Assembly: GCA_012032775.1 (NCBI GenBank)
Contig: JAAUQO010000022.1
Span: 1 to 42,754 of the forward strand
Direction: 5' to 3'
Origin: Oscillochloris sp.
GTDB taxonomy: Bacteria > Chloroflexota > Chloroflexia > Chloroflexales > Chloroflexaceae
DNA: 42,754 nt
Position numbers and translations under genes: made by a program. The notes under the pieces are model-generated. The model had not been told where the DNA came from. It was given only the letters and a program-made list of their open reading frames with translations, and did not search any database. Of the stretch, positions 25,129-34,038 are shown piece after piece (the first letter of the stretch is position 1; each line of letters opens with the position of its first letter).

Positions 25129-25713
25129 TCATTTGCGGGCAGCCGGCAGCATATTCCAGAGCGCGCCGATAGCTCCACCGGCCAGCAACACGGCGATCAC
25201 CGGCGGGCGCCAGAACAGCATTGTCAATGCGGCGCCGGCCACAAGCCCGATCGTGAAGATCAGGCTCGCCCAACCTTCGCGGCGCGCTACACTGATGATT
25301 GGACGAACCATCTGCCAACTGAGCAACAAACCTAAACCGACGGTTCCGGGCACCACGCCGCGCAGCGCCGCCTGCATCAACGGCTGATCGCGCACCTGCG
25401 CGTAGCCGGCGGTCAGTAAAGCCGTGATAGTGATACTCGGCAAGAGCAGGCCGACAAGTGCCAGCACTGCACCCGGCGCCCGGACGAGTCGCCATCCGAT
25501 CAGGATCGTCAGCCCAAGTAAATTGATTCCAGGCGCAATCTGGCAGATGCCCCAGGCACGAGTAAACTCGTCTTCACTCATCCAATGCTGACGCTCAACC
25601 ACCTCGCGCCGAATCAAGAGCAAGGTCGCCGAGCCGCCGCCCCAACTCTGGATGCCGAGCAGAAACCAGATCCGAAAGAAGTGTGCGAGCGAGATCGGTG
25701 GCAATGGCGTCAT
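25129..25713 (-). CDS. Chromate transporter (ChrA) family, single-domain
   Basis: The 194-residue protein consists of one CHR domain: FFRIWFLLGIQSWGGGSATL, WMSEDEFTRAWGICQIAPGIN and about five to six hydrophobic segments. Short-chain CHR proteins usually work as pairs encoded by adjacent genes, and no second copy is nearby. The start lies 10 nt after the bchD stop on the same strand, so it is probably co-transcribed with the bacteriochlorophyll genes. Its substrate may be chromate/sulfate or something else; the link to the pigment genes may be positional only. Confidence 0.85.
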   Translation of the reverse strand: MTPLPPISLAHFFRIWFLLGIQSWGGGSATLLLIRREVVERQHWMSEDEFTRAWGICQIAPGINLLGLTILIGWRLVRAPGAVLALVGLLLPSITITALLTAGYAQVRDQPLMQAALRGVVPGTVGLGLLLSWQMVRPIISVARREGWASLIFTIGLVAGAALTMLFWRPPVIAVLLAGGAIGALWNMLPAARK

Positions 25714-25723
25714 AAGGATCTAT

Positions 25724-27703
25724 CTACGCCCCGGAATCGCTCGCATCCACCACCGCCTGAGCGATCTGGTCGCTGCGGCCCTGCGGCAGATAGACATAGC
25801 GCCCGCCGAGCCATTCGGCGAGTTGGCGGGCTTCGCCGCGGCTGACATAGCTGCGTTGAGTATCGATCACGACGGCGCCGATCCCGGCGGCGCGCAGACG
25901 CCCACTCAGCGCCTTGACTTCGTCGCGGGCCAGAGCAGTTCGTTCATCTTTGCTATGGTTCGGGTCGGGTCGCAGCGGCACATTCGGCCGGCCGTCGGTG
26001 ATCAGCACCAGCGTTGTGCGATGAATCCCGCGCGAACGGGCCTGCTCGGCCGTCTGGTAGGCGCTGAGCAACGCCGCCGCCAGCGGCGTACCGCCGCCGG
26101 TGGGCAGGACATCGAGGGCGCGTTTGGCCAGTTCGACACTCTGCGAGGGCGGCAGCAACAATTCGGCGCGATCGCCGCGAAATGCCAGCAGCGCCACTTG
26201 ATCGCGATGGACGTAGGCCTGTTGCAGCAGCGCATTCACCGCACCTTTGGCCTGGCGCATGCGATGGAGCGCCATAGAGCCGCTGGCATCAACCACAAAG
26301 CAGAACAGCGTTCCGGCCTTGCTGCGATACTGCTTGATCTGGAGATCCTCGGCCTTGAGCCGGATCGGCGACTGCGAACTCCGCGCGCTCGGCTTACGGA
26401 CGGCTTCGGCTTTACGCGACGGTTGCCAGGGAGCGGCGGCGCGCAAGGTTGCAATGACATCGAGCCGGCCTTGCGAAGGCATGCCCGGCACCGAGCGAAT
26501 GTGGCGACCGCGCCGGCCCGAGGTTGCGCCGCGCGAACCGCTGCGGCCATTGCGCCGGATGGTGAATGTCGTCTCAAGAATATCCGGCGGGATATCGGTC
26601 TCCAGCGCCGACAACACCAGATCCTCGACACTCAGATCATCGGGTGGCGGCGGCGGCTGGGCCTCGTCGTCATCCTCGTCCTGATCATTGCTACTCTCAC
26701 TCGGCGGCGGTTGTTCCGGTTGCGGTTGGGCCGGCTGCTCCTCAGGCGGTTGCTCGGCGAACTGCGGGGCGCGCGTGGCGCGGGGCAAGAGCACCAGGCG
26801 CACCGCGCGCTCCAGATCCTCGTCCTCAACCGCTTCGCGACCGGCCAGCGCTGCATTTGCGATCGCGGCCCGCACGGCAAAGATATCGGCCCGATGTCCT
26901 TCAACACCGAGTGCGAGGGCGGCCTCGGCCAGCCGGCTGATCTGCGCGTCGCTGATCTGTACCGTGGGCAGCAACTCGCGGGCGCCAAGCACCAACGCAT
27001 ACAGCAGATCGTCCTCTTCGGCCAATTCCGCCAGTGGATTGGGCGGGTTCGCGCCGTTGCCGTTTTTCGCACTATGCCGCTTACGGATTCCCTGTTGCAG
27101 GCGGTTGCTGTCTACGCTGAGATTGCGACGCACCACTTCGCTGCGCGAGCGGGCCGGCGCCTGGGCAATTGGCGCGACAATCAAGCCGATCCGGTCGAGC
27201 AGATGGTGGCGCGGCCGGCCTTCGGCCGGATCATAGGTGGCAACGAGAGCAAAATCGGCGCACTCAACCACACTGATCCCCTCGCGCTCCACCCGTACCA
27301 CACCGCTGTCCACCGCAGCCAGCAAATGATTGATAATGCTGTCGTCGAGCAGATTAACGCCGTCGGCATACAGCAAACCGCAATGGGCGCGGGCCAACAA
27401 ACCACTGCGATGCACCCGTTCGCCGCGAGCGAGCGTCGCCTCAAGATCGAGGCCGCCAAGCAAGCGATCCTCGGTAACGCCGACCGGCAACTCAACCAGG
27501 TGGCCGTCCCAATGCAGTTCCGGCGCAGCATGCTGGCCGATCATATGGGCAAACGCGCGCACCAGGGTACTCTTGCCGGTTCCGACACCGGCGGCGAGGG
27601 CGACGCCGCGCAGTTCGGGATCGACGGCGAGCAACAATAAGGCCTGACGAGCGGTATCCAGGCCGACCAGGGCCGAGAAGGGAAGAGAGGTGTAGGTTTC
27701 CAC
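25724..27703 (-). CDS. bchD: Magnesium chelatase subunit D
   Basis: The 659-residue BchD forms with BchI (AAA+ motor) and BchH the complex that inserts Mg2+ into protoporphyrin IX. The N-terminal AAA+ module has GVGTGKST (about 39-46) and a sensor region. A Pro/Glu/Asp-rich linker (about 300-345: EEQPAQPQPEQPPP, then DQDEDDDEAQPPPPPDD) follows. The C-terminal von Willebrand A domain has the MIDAS motif DASGSM (~468) and a later ITDGRPN. Length and order are typical. The ATG at 27703 lies 8 nt downstream of the bchI stop, so both are co-translated. Confidence 0.95.
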   Translation of the reverse strand: METYTSLPFSALVGLDTARQALLLLAVDPELRGVALAAGVGTGKSTLVRAFAHMIGQHAAPELHWDGHLVELPVGVTEDRLLGGLDLEATLARGERVHRSGLLARAHCGLLYADGVNLLDDSIINHLLAAVDSGVVRVEREGISVVECADFALVATYDPAEGRPRHHLLDRIGLIVAPIAQAPARSRSEVVRRNLSVDSNRLQQGIRKRHSAKNGNGANPPNPLAELAEEDDLLYALVLGARELLPTVQISDAQISRLAEAALALGVEGHRADIFAVRAAIANAALAGREAVEDEDLERAVRLVLLPRATRAPQFAEQPPEEQPAQPQPEQPPPSESSNDQDEDDDEAQPPPPPDDLSVEDLVLSALETDIPPDILETTFTIRRNGRSGSRGATSGRRGRHIRSVPGMPSQGRLDVIATLRAAAPWQPSRKAEAVRKPSARSSQSPIRLKAEDLQIKQYRSKAGTLFCFVVDASGSMALHRMRQAKGAVNALLQQAYVHRDQVALLAFRGDRAELLLPPSQSVELAKRALDVLPTGGGTPLAAALLSAYQTAEQARSRGIHRTTLVLITDGRPNVPLRPDPNHSKDERTALARDEVKALSGRLRAAGIGAVVIDTQRSYVSRGEARQLAEWLGGRYVYLPQGRSDQIAQAVVDASDSGA

Positions 27704-27711
27704 GGCCCGCC

Positions 27712-28836
27712 TTAGTTCAACACTTCGTCGATCGCCCGCTCGATCCGCACGGCGTCGTCTTGCGTCTCCAGCGGATCTTTGCGCAGGCGATGGCGCAACG
27801 AGAGAATCGCGATCCGTTTCACATCCTCAATCCGAACGGTATCGTGGCCTTCAAGCGCAGCCAGCGCAGTTGCGGTACGGCTCAGAGTCAACTCGCCGCG
27901 ATGGCCGTCGATCTCCAGTTTGACACACAACTCGGCGATCTTGAACAGCACCGAGTCGTCGAGTTCGACGTTGGGCAGACGCTTCTGGGCCGCCTTGATC
28001 TTACGCTGGAGCTTGGCGGTCTCCTTTTCCCAGCGTTCGGCGAAGGCGAATGGATCGTTATCATAATCGCGGCGGCGCTTGACAATCTCGACCCGCTCGG
28101 CAACATCGGTGATCGTGGTGATGCGGGCGTGCAAGCCGAAGCGATCCAGCAACTGCGGGCGCAAGTCGCCCTCTTCGGGATTACCGCTGCCCACCAGCAC
28201 AAAGCGAGCCGGGTGACGCACACTCACACCTTCGCGCTCGACCACATTCACGCCGGAGGCAGCCACATCGAGCAGCACATCGACAAGGTGATCTTCCAGC
28301 AGATTAACCTCATCGATGTACAGAAAGCCCCGATTGGCCCGGGCAAGCAGGCCGGGCGCAAAGGCCTGAATACCGGTCGTCAGGGCGCGCTCAATATCGA
28401 GCGTCCCGCAGACCCGGTCTTCAGTTGCGCCGAGCGGCAGATCGACCACCGGAACCGGGATCGAGGTTGCGGCCGGCTTCCGATGTGCGACCGCATGAGC
28501 ATCTTTACCGGACTTCGCGGGCACCCCGTCGATCCGGCAGTGATCGCAGAGACCGGCGGTGCGTTCGGGAGCACAGGCATACAGACAACCGGCCACCGCC
28601 CTGATCGGCGGCAGCATGGCAGCAAGGGCGCGCACCGCAGTAGATTTGGCGGTACCGCGATGGCCCATCACCATCACCCCGCCAATGCCGGGGTTGACAA
28701 TACAGAGCAACAGGGCCAACTTCAACTCAGCTTGACCGACGAGGGCAACAAACGGATATGGCGGTACAGCCATTGTGGAAGAAGGAGTAGCGCCATTGGG
28801 TGAGGTTTCGGCCGAAGCCGTAGATGCAATACTCAT
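27712..28836 (-). CDS. bchI: Magnesium chelatase subunit I
   Basis: The AAA+ ATPase subunit of Mg-chelatase has Walker A GHRGTAKST (about 58-66), a cysteine-bearing loop (GCLYACAPERTAGLCDHCR), the conserved PLGATEDRVCGTLDIERAL, Walker B FLYIDEVNLL and GNPEEGDLRPQLLDRFGLH. Length is about 374 residues from the ATG at 28836. The start is uncertain: the frame is open to 28956, an alternative ATG lies at 28773, and none has a strong ribosome-binding site. Starting at 28836 avoids overlap with the 66-residue membrane protein upstream. Directly followed by bchD. Confidence 0.93.
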   Translation of the reverse strand: MSIASTASAETSPNGATPSSTMAVPPYPFVALVGQAELKLALLLCIVNPGIGGVMVMGHRGTAKSTAVRALAAMLPPIRAVAGCLYACAPERTAGLCDHCRIDGVPAKSGKDAHAVAHRKPAATSIPVPVVDLPLGATEDRVCGTLDIERALTTGIQAFAPGLLARANRGFLYIDEVNLLEDHLVDVLLDVAASGVNVVEREGVSVRHPARFVLVGSGNPEEGDLRPQLLDRFGLHARITTITDVAERVEIVKRRRDYDNDPFAFAERWEKETAKLQRKIKAAQKRLPNVELDDSVLFKIAELCVKLEIDGHRGELTLSRTATALAALEGHDTVRIEDVKRIAILSLRHRLRKDPLETQDDAVRIERAIDEVLN

Positions 28837-28924
28837 AAAACACGCTGTGAAGGCCGCTACCGAGCATTGTATGTACATACTCGGCGGCGGCCCTCGCACT
28901 GCTACACGAATTACGAACCAACCG

Positions 28925-29125
28925 TCAGCGGGTAGTGCGTTCCGGCATCGAACCACTTGCGGGCTTGCGCTGGCCGCGACCCGTGCGGCGGGCGAATGCC
29001 GTTACATTTGTCCAGAGAAACGTGAGGGCCAATGCGAGAACCGTGATAATCAGGCTGGCCCAGCAGATTAGCGCCGGGGCAAAAGGCCCAATCATCTGCG
29101 TCGCTTCACCAAGTCCTTCCGGCAT
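28925..29125 (-). CDS. Small single-pass membrane protein in the bch cluster
   Basis: The 66-residue protein has one strong membrane helix (about 15-42, ALICWASLIITVLALALTFL) and a basic C-terminal tail (ARRTGRGQRK). AGGAG lies 6-7 nt before the ATG, and the upstream DUF169 gene stops only 3 nt before it, so it looks translated and coupled. I know no family. A role as a small photosynthesis-associated membrane peptide is a guess from position only. Confidence 0.65.
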   Translation of the reverse strand: MPEGLGEATQMIGPFAPALICWASLIITVLALALTFLWTNVTAFARRTGRGQRKPASGSMPERTTR

Positions 29126-29128
29126 GGA

Positions 29129-29872
29129 TCACTCCTGTCTAGCCTCGCGTGCTTGTGCGCCATACGAAGGCATTATCACTTCACGCATTTTTTGTGGATC
29201 GATACGAAAGTTCTCGATCAATTCTACCACATAACGGAAGTGCTTCTGAGGGATTGCGACGAACAATTCCGCCGGATCGAGGCGGTTATGCATGCGCCCT
29301 CCGCCGTCACCGATCGCGAACACGGAATTGCCGGTTATAAAGGGCGCGGCAAAGATCGACGAGCAGGCCGAAGCGCCCAATTCCCCCACCGGAAAGGTGC
29401 CTTCGCGCACACTTGCGGCGCCGGCGATCTGCATGGCGCGTTGCGGATCGACGACACAAATGAAGAGATCTACATCCACGCCTTCAGGAACATCATCGAG
29501 TGGAGCAGCCGCCAGCGCGTTAATAACGCCCGCCGGGAGCGAATGGCTCTGGCGCTTGTTGCAGGCGGCGGCTTCGGGGGTGTAAAAGCCCTGCGCGTCG
29601 GTCAGGTACTCGCCGGCGGTAATGTAGGTATCGGCCTGTGCATTCCAACCCAGATGATACTGGCCGACCCAGCAATCGTGGTTGCTGCGATCGACATAGA
29701 TTCGGCGGCCCTGCTCGGCGGCACGAACAATCCCACAGGCCACGATCTGCACCGGCTCGTAGCCGGGCGGTGGGCCGGCACGACAATAGGTGATTGCCAC
29801 CGGCCGGCGCTTCACACGGAACTTCTCGACCAGAAGTTGATTCAGATAGTGCAGATCGACGGTTTCGCTCAT
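29129..29872 (-). CDS. DUF169 domain-containing protein
   Basis: The 247-residue protein fits the DUF169 family: N-terminal VKRRPVAITYCRAGPPPGYE, cysteines in VACGIVRAAEQG and DCWVGQYHLG, then NKRQSHSLPAGV and SCSSIFAAPF-like ACSSIFAAPFITGN. DUF169 proteins are widespread in anaerobes and of unknown function; the conserved cysteines suggest metal or cofactor binding. It lies between bchX and bchI on the same strand, so a pigment-related role is possible. The ATG at 29872 is chosen; a GTG at 29881 is equally in frame. Confidence 0.78.
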   Translation of the reverse strand: MSETVDLHYLNQLLVEKFRVKRRPVAITYCRAGPPPGYEPVQIVACGIVRAAEQGRRIYVDRSNHDCWVGQYHLGWNAQADTYITAGEYLTDAQGFYTPEAAACNKRQSHSLPAGVINALAAAPLDDVPEGVDVDLFICVVDPQRAMQIAGAASVREGTFPVGELGASACSSIFAAPFITGNSVFAIGDGGGRMHNRLDPAELFVAIPQKHFRYVVELIENFRIDPQKMREVIMPSYGAQAREARQE

Positions 29873-30032
29873 AGTATCCACTCAGTACGCTCTGTCAGTT
29901 GTTATTCCGTACGGAGCCGTAGGCGCGCGAAGGACGCAGCCTTATGGGAGATTCTTCGCTCTGCTGCGGCTCGGAATACCTGGGTGAAAGAGCGGCTCAA
30001 TGCGTCGGCATATGCGACCTTTGTCGCATTGA

Positions 30033-30200
30033 TCACCTTCGCCACCACAGATTAATCTGTTCCGGCGATTCTGCGCCGCTTACGTCGCACGAGCGACACC
30101 AGCACCAGTACTGCGCGACAAGCCACCAGCGTACGCGGCGGTGCCACGGGGCAACCACGTAATCGGGCAGTTCGCGAATCGCCGGTTTCAGTTGTTTCAT
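30033..30200 (-). CDS. Possible small ORF after bchX
   Basis: A 55-residue frame starts at 30200, 23 nt after the bchX stop, with GGAAA 6 nt upstream. The peptide is Trp-rich (APWHRRVRWWLVAQYWCWC). Part of it (about 30089-30120) matches the interior of element B for 16 consecutive bases (GCGACACCAGCACCAG) and then ACTGCGCG after a small gap, so part may be repeat-derived. I see no family. It may be non-coding. The rest of the 29873-30222 interval holds no other feature I can support. Confidence 0.25.
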   Translation of the reverse strand: MKQLKPAIRELPDYVVAPWHRRVRWWLVAQYWCWCRSCDVSGAESPEQINLWWRR

Positions 30201-30222
30201 GACGGTTTCCGTGTGGTACGCG

Positions 30223-31452
30223 TCAGCGGTATAACGGGCTAGCCGGGCGACGAAGATCGACATAGCGATAGGCCTCGCCGGATTTTTGCAGCGCGGCAAG
30301 AATCGCGATCTTGCTGTCCATCTCCTCGTCGTTGCCCATGCAGATCGTGGTATGGCCGTCGATCGTCAGGGTCAGGCCCTTCTTCGGATCGCGATTCGCC
30401 TCGGTAACATACAGACCCAACTCCTTGAGCAAGCGCGTCGCAACGCCGCTCATTACCGGGTCCATGTCGGGTTTCGCACCCACCGCCTGCTGCATCAGGC
30501 CAAGCTCGAAGGTTGGGATCTGCCGCACATTGCGCCCGCCGAAGAGTTCGTCCGCATTGGCGCCATCAGGCACGATATCGGGTTCTTCAGCGCCGAAAAC
30601 ACCCAGGAACTCTTTGTACTCCAGCGGCCGGACAGCATGCATATCGACGGCCGGAGTGGTACGGGTCGCGATCTGGTTGGCCAGGCGGCTGAAGATCGCG
30701 TTAAATCCTTCGTCCACCAGGGCAAGTTGGCAGGCGTCGGCCAATTCGCGGATCTTGCGATCAAGCGGAATATGCGCCAGCACCGGCAGATTGATCTGCT
30801 CGGCAAAGCGATCGGCAACACCGCTGCCGTCGTCGCGATTAACCACCAGGCCCAGCAGGCGGGTGCGCCCGCCCATCTTGCTGAAATACTTGGCGGCGCT
30901 GGCGATATTGTTGGCCGCATACAGGCTCTGGCGGTCGTTGCCGCAAAGAATGATCACCTCTTCGGCCAACGAACGCGAGAGCGGGGTTGCAAAGCCGCCG
31001 CAGACCACGTCGCCCAGGAAATCCATCACCACATAATCGAGCGCCCACTGGCTCATGCCGAACTTTTCAAGCGTATCGAAGCCGAAGGTAATCCCGCGCC
31101 CGCCGCAACCGCGGCCAACTTCGGGGCCGCCGATCTCGCAACCATACACCATTGCCGCGCCCTGCATGATCGCCGTTTTGAAGATCACATGCTCAACTTT
31201 GAGTTCGTCTTCACGCCCGGCCTCTTTGTAGTTGCGCCAGACATCGCCGAGCGTCGGCAGACTTACCCCGCCGAACAGTGCATTACAACTGTCGTGCTTC
31301 GGGTCGCATCCCAGTTGCAACACCCGGTTCTCCATCAAGGCAAGTTTACTGACCAGGTTGGTGGTGAAGAATGACTTGCCCATTCCACCTTTACCATAGA
31401 CAGCCAGCATCCGTGCGTTCGAAGTTCCGGATTGTTTGGGGTTCGCGGGCAT
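30223..31452 (-). CDS. bchX: Chlorophyllide a reductase iron protein, with extra C-terminal domain
   Basis: BchX is the ATP-dependent electron donor to BchYZ, reducing ring B of chlorophyllide a. Visible: P-loop GKGGMGKS (20-27, the BchX form with GMGKSFF rather than BchL's GIGKS), LGCDPKHDS (48-56), and the 4Fe-4S ligands Cys116 (GRGCGGRGI) and Cys151 (VVCGGFATP). The Fe-protein domain ends near 285. The remaining ~120 residues are unusual: from about 330 they read LLKELGLYVTEA...GLTLTIDGHTTICMG...SKIAILAALQKS...RYVDLRRPASPLYR, resembling the C-terminal beta domain of FtsQ/DivIB. bchY and bchZ are not in this window. Confidence 0.93.
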   Translation of the reverse strand: MPANPKQSGTSNARMLAVYGKGGMGKSFFTTNLVSKLALMENRVLQLGCDPKHDSCNALFGGVSLPTLGDVWRNYKEAGREDELKVEHVIFKTAIMQGAAMVYGCEIGGPEVGRGCGGRGITFGFDTLEKFGMSQWALDYVVMDFLGDVVCGGFATPLSRSLAEEVIILCGNDRQSLYAANNIASAAKYFSKMGGRTRLLGLVVNRDDGSGVADRFAEQINLPVLAHIPLDRKIRELADACQLALVDEGFNAIFSRLANQIATRTTPAVDMHAVRPLEYKEFLGVFGAEEPDIVPDGANADELFGGRNVRQIPTFELGLMQQAVGAKPDMDPVMSGVATRLLKELGLYVTEANRDPKKGLTLTIDGHTTICMGNDEEMDSKIAILAALQKSGEAYRYVDLRRPASPLYR

Positions 31453-31623
31453 AGGATTCCCTTTAACATGCAGAATTCAGTATTCAGAATGCCGCATATG
31501 GTAACACTCCCAGATTGACGTTTCCGAACGCCGCAAACCTACTGCTGCGGCGTAACCGATCCTGACTTCTGCCGTACGAAATTCCGCGCCGAGCGAAGCC
31601 AACTCCGCATTCCGCATTCTGCA

Positions 31624-32601
31624 TTAAGAATTTTGGGGCCATTCAACCACCAGCTTCAAACAACTCGGATCTTCCAGCGCCAACCGGTAGGCGGCCTGAA
31701 TGCGATCGAGCGGCACCCGATGGGTGAGCAGACCATCGACCTTGAGTTCACCGGAGGCGATCAGATCGCGCACCTGCGGCAATTCGCCGTCGGCGCCGAA
31801 CTGCCACTCGCGGGCGACCAGAATTTGCGCCTCGCGCATGAACACCGGCGCATAGGGGATGTGGATCGTGTCGTAGTAACCGAGCAACAATACCCGGCCG
31901 TGATTAGCCAGCAGCGGCAAAGCCCCGGCCAGCGCCGTCATCGAGCCGGTCGCCTCAATCAGCACATTGATATTACCCTCGGTGATCGCCTCGTCGAGCG
32001 ACTCGCGGGTTATATCAATCACCTGATCGGCCTCGCTGGCCGCCAGACGCACCCCGACCCGATCGGCCACGGCGATGTATTGTGCGCCGGCGATGCGAGC
32101 CAGGCGCGCGGCAAGCTGACCGACGATGCCCTGCCCGAGCACCAGCACCCGGTCGGAACGGCGGATCTGGCTAAGATTGATCCCATGCAACGCAGTCGCG
32201 GCCAGCGCCAGCACCACCCCGGTGGCCGGGTCGATTCCATTCAAAGGCACCACCCGGTCGGCTTCAACCGTGAGCAACTCGCTCTGGCCGCCCCAGGCCG
32301 GATTGACGCCACGAAAGCAGCGCGCGCCGCCGACATACACCCACTGGCCGAGCAGGTCTTTCGGGGCTTTGTTACCGACCTGAATCACCTGGCCGACGGT
32401 TTCATAGCCGGGGACAACCGGGAACAGCAGCGCCGGATGCGGCATCCGGCCATCGAGCAACATGCGTTCCGTACCTGCGCTGATCGAGGTATAGGCGGTA
32501 CGCACCAGCACATCATCGGCACGAGGATCCATTACCTGCACGGTGCGTAACTCAACGGTGTTGCGCTTAGGAATGACCACTGCTTGCGACTTCAAAGGCA
32601 T
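31624..32601 (-). CDS. bchC: Bacteriochlorophyllide a dehydrogenase
   Basis: This 325-residue MDR-family (zinc-type alcohol dehydrogenase-like) protein has the BchC pattern: N-terminal ISAGTERMLLDGRMPHP, FPVVPGYETVGQVIQVG, the Rossmann motif VLVLGQGIVGQLAARLA, and a C-terminal PLDRIQAAYRLALEDPSCLK. It oxidises the 3-hydroxyethyl group of bacteriochlorophyllide to 3-acetyl, the last modification before esterification in BChl a synthesis. It lies directly downstream of bchF, matching consecutive steps. The ATG at 32601 has no strong ribosome-binding site. The 171-bp gap to bchX holds GCATTC/GAATTC-type simple repeats only. Confidence 0.92.
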   Translation of the reverse strand: MPLKSQAVVIPKRNTVELRTVQVMDPRADDVLVRTAYTSISAGTERMLLDGRMPHPALLFPVVPGYETVGQVIQVGNKAPKDLLGQWVYVGGARCFRGVNPAWGGQSELLTVEADRVVPLNGIDPATGVVLALAATALHGINLSQIRRSDRVLVLGQGIVGQLAARLARIAGAQYIAVADRVGVRLAASEADQVIDITRESLDEAITEGNINVLIEATGSMTALAGALPLLANHGRVLLLGYYDTIHIPYAPVFMREAQILVAREWQFGADGELPQVRDLIASGELKVDGLLTHRVPLDRIQAAYRLALEDPSCLKLVVEWPQNS

Positions 32602-32655
32602 GGCAACCGTCGCTTTCTAGTCCGCCGGGATCGACGGATCAGTCGGAGAACCGAC

Positions 32656-33120
32656 TCATATTGTCGGTTCGGCCGCACGTAATGCCCGGCGCTGACGCGC
32701 CGACTTGACACCACGCACGATAAACTGGGCCGCATTAAGAAGGTAGGTCACGTATGCACCAACCATCACCCACATAATGGTTCGTTCGTCAGCGCCCATC
32801 CAAATGACGACAAAGTAGGCATTGTGGGTCAGAATGGCGATCAGGTTGCCGAGATCCTCCCAGAAAAACTGAGGCGCCATAAAATAATGCCCAAAGACAT
32901 CGTGTTCCCAGAACATACCGGTGATGGTAAGCGCCCAGATCAAGGCGATCTTGATCCAGACGCTGATCGTGGCGATCAAATAGCCTTCGCCGGTCATCAA
33001 GTAACGAATCACCAGGGCAAAACTGATGATGAAAAAGAGAAATTGGATCGGCGCAAGAATGAATTGCACTCGGGTCCAGGGAGATCGCTCGCGTCGTTCG
33101 ATTTGCTCAGGTGTGTACAT
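32656..33120 (-). CDS. bchF: 3-vinyl bacteriochlorophyllide hydratase
   Basis: The 154-residue integral membrane enzyme hydrates the C3 vinyl group to 3-hydroxyethyl. The family N-terminus YTPEQIERRERSPWTRVQ is followed by four membrane segments and the conserved GMFWEHDVFGHYFMAPQFFW (about 75-95). The start was taken at the ATG at 33120, which puts the family N-terminus at the first residue; the frame extends nine codons upstream to 33147. It precedes bchC by 54 nt on the same strand. Confidence 0.93.
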   Translation of the reverse strand: MYTPEQIERRERSPWTRVQFILAPIQFLFFIISFALVIRYLMTGEGYLIATISVWIKIALIWALTITGMFWEHDVFGHYFMAPQFFWEDLGNLIAILTHNAYFVVIWMGADERTIMWVMVGAYVTYLLNAAQFIVRGVKSARQRRALRAAEPTI

Positions 33121-33196
33121 TGCAGGTATCTCGCCGTATCGGCGCACGGATTACGCCGCTGCGCCTTACGCCTGTACCGGCGCAGCATGCTGCGCC

Positions 33197-33976
33197 TTAT
33201 GAAAACCGTGCCCCACTCAGGATAAAGCGTTGCTCAATCTCGCATGGAGACTCCAGATCCGTCCATTGTGCTGCGGCCCATTCGCGCAGGCGGCGGAGTG
33301 CCTCAGCCAGAAGATCATCGGGCAATACCCATGTCTCAGCATCGAAACGAGCAGCCATCCCGGCCAGGATCGCGGCCGGACTCAGAGCCTGGGTCCAACT
33401 CGCGGCCACCAGCGGCTCAATCGGCTGTCCACCGAGGCGCGCCAGCATCTGCCCAATCGCGGCGCCGGCGCCGGGTGGGCGAGCGCCGGGCAGCAGATCC
33501 AGCACGATCATCCGCAAGCGACTGCGTAACAGCCCCGCAATCGAATCCGGATCACGCCAATCCTGGCCCTGCAAAAACATCCCGCCCGGCCGCAGTACCC
33601 GCGCAATTTCGTTCAATCCGGCCCGCCAATCGGCCAACAGATGCAACACATGAACCGCCAACACCACATCGATCCGGTTATCGGCGATCGGCAACTGCTG
33701 GGCATCGGCCCGGATCAGGGCGACATTCTCGGCAGCGGCCGACCGCCGCGCGGCGACCGCCAGCATCGCCGGCGCAATGTCGATCCCGATCACGCGGCAG
33801 CCCGACAGCGCCGTCGGAATCGCGATCCGCCCCGTACCGACCCCGATTTCCAGCAAGACCCCTGCGCCCACCTGAGCTGCGAGGGTACGACCAAGCTGGT
33901 GCGCAACCGCAGGCGGATGGGCGCGTTGGGCATCATACTGTGCCGCAATTTGATCGAACTCAATCGTAAGGGTCAT
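33197..33976 (-). CDS. Class I SAM-dependent methyltransferase
   Basis: The 259-residue protein has motif I LLEIGVGTGRIAIP (about 41-54), an acidic residue in VIGIDIAP, LIRADAQQLP, DVVLAVHVLHLLADW and RVLRPGGMFL. It is of the ubiE/methyltransf_11 type. It sits between the PucC-like gene and bchF on the same strand, so it may act on a tetrapyrrole or quinone, but BchM/BchE/BchU signatures are not obvious to me. Methylation target unknown. Confidence 0.8.
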   Translation of the reverse strand: MTLTIEFDQIAAQYDAQRAHPPAVAHQLGRTLAAQVGAGVLLEIGVGTGRIAIPTALSGCRVIGIDIAPAMLAVAARRSAAAENVALIRADAQQLPIADNRIDVVLAVHVLHLLADWRAGLNEIARVLRPGGMFLQGQDWRDPDSIAGLLRSRLRMIVLDLLPGARPPGAGAAIGQMLARLGGQPIEPLVAASWTQALSPAAILAGMAARFDAETWVLPDDLLAEALRRLREWAAAQWTDLESPCEIEQRFILSGARFS

Positions 33977-34038
33977 TGTATGCGTCAGGTATTGCGTATT
34001 CAGCGTGCTACATAGCGAATTCCGAATGTTGCGCCCGG

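Noticed and set aside
25652-27640. 662-codon plus-strand ORF opposite bchD
   Set aside because: Mirror frame of bchD with no motifs; bchD on the minus strand is unambiguous.
30223-31452. bchL instead of bchX
   Set aside because: The P-loop context GKGGMGKSFFTTNL and the neighbours bchC and bchF fit BchX; BchL normally reads GKGGIGKSTTS.
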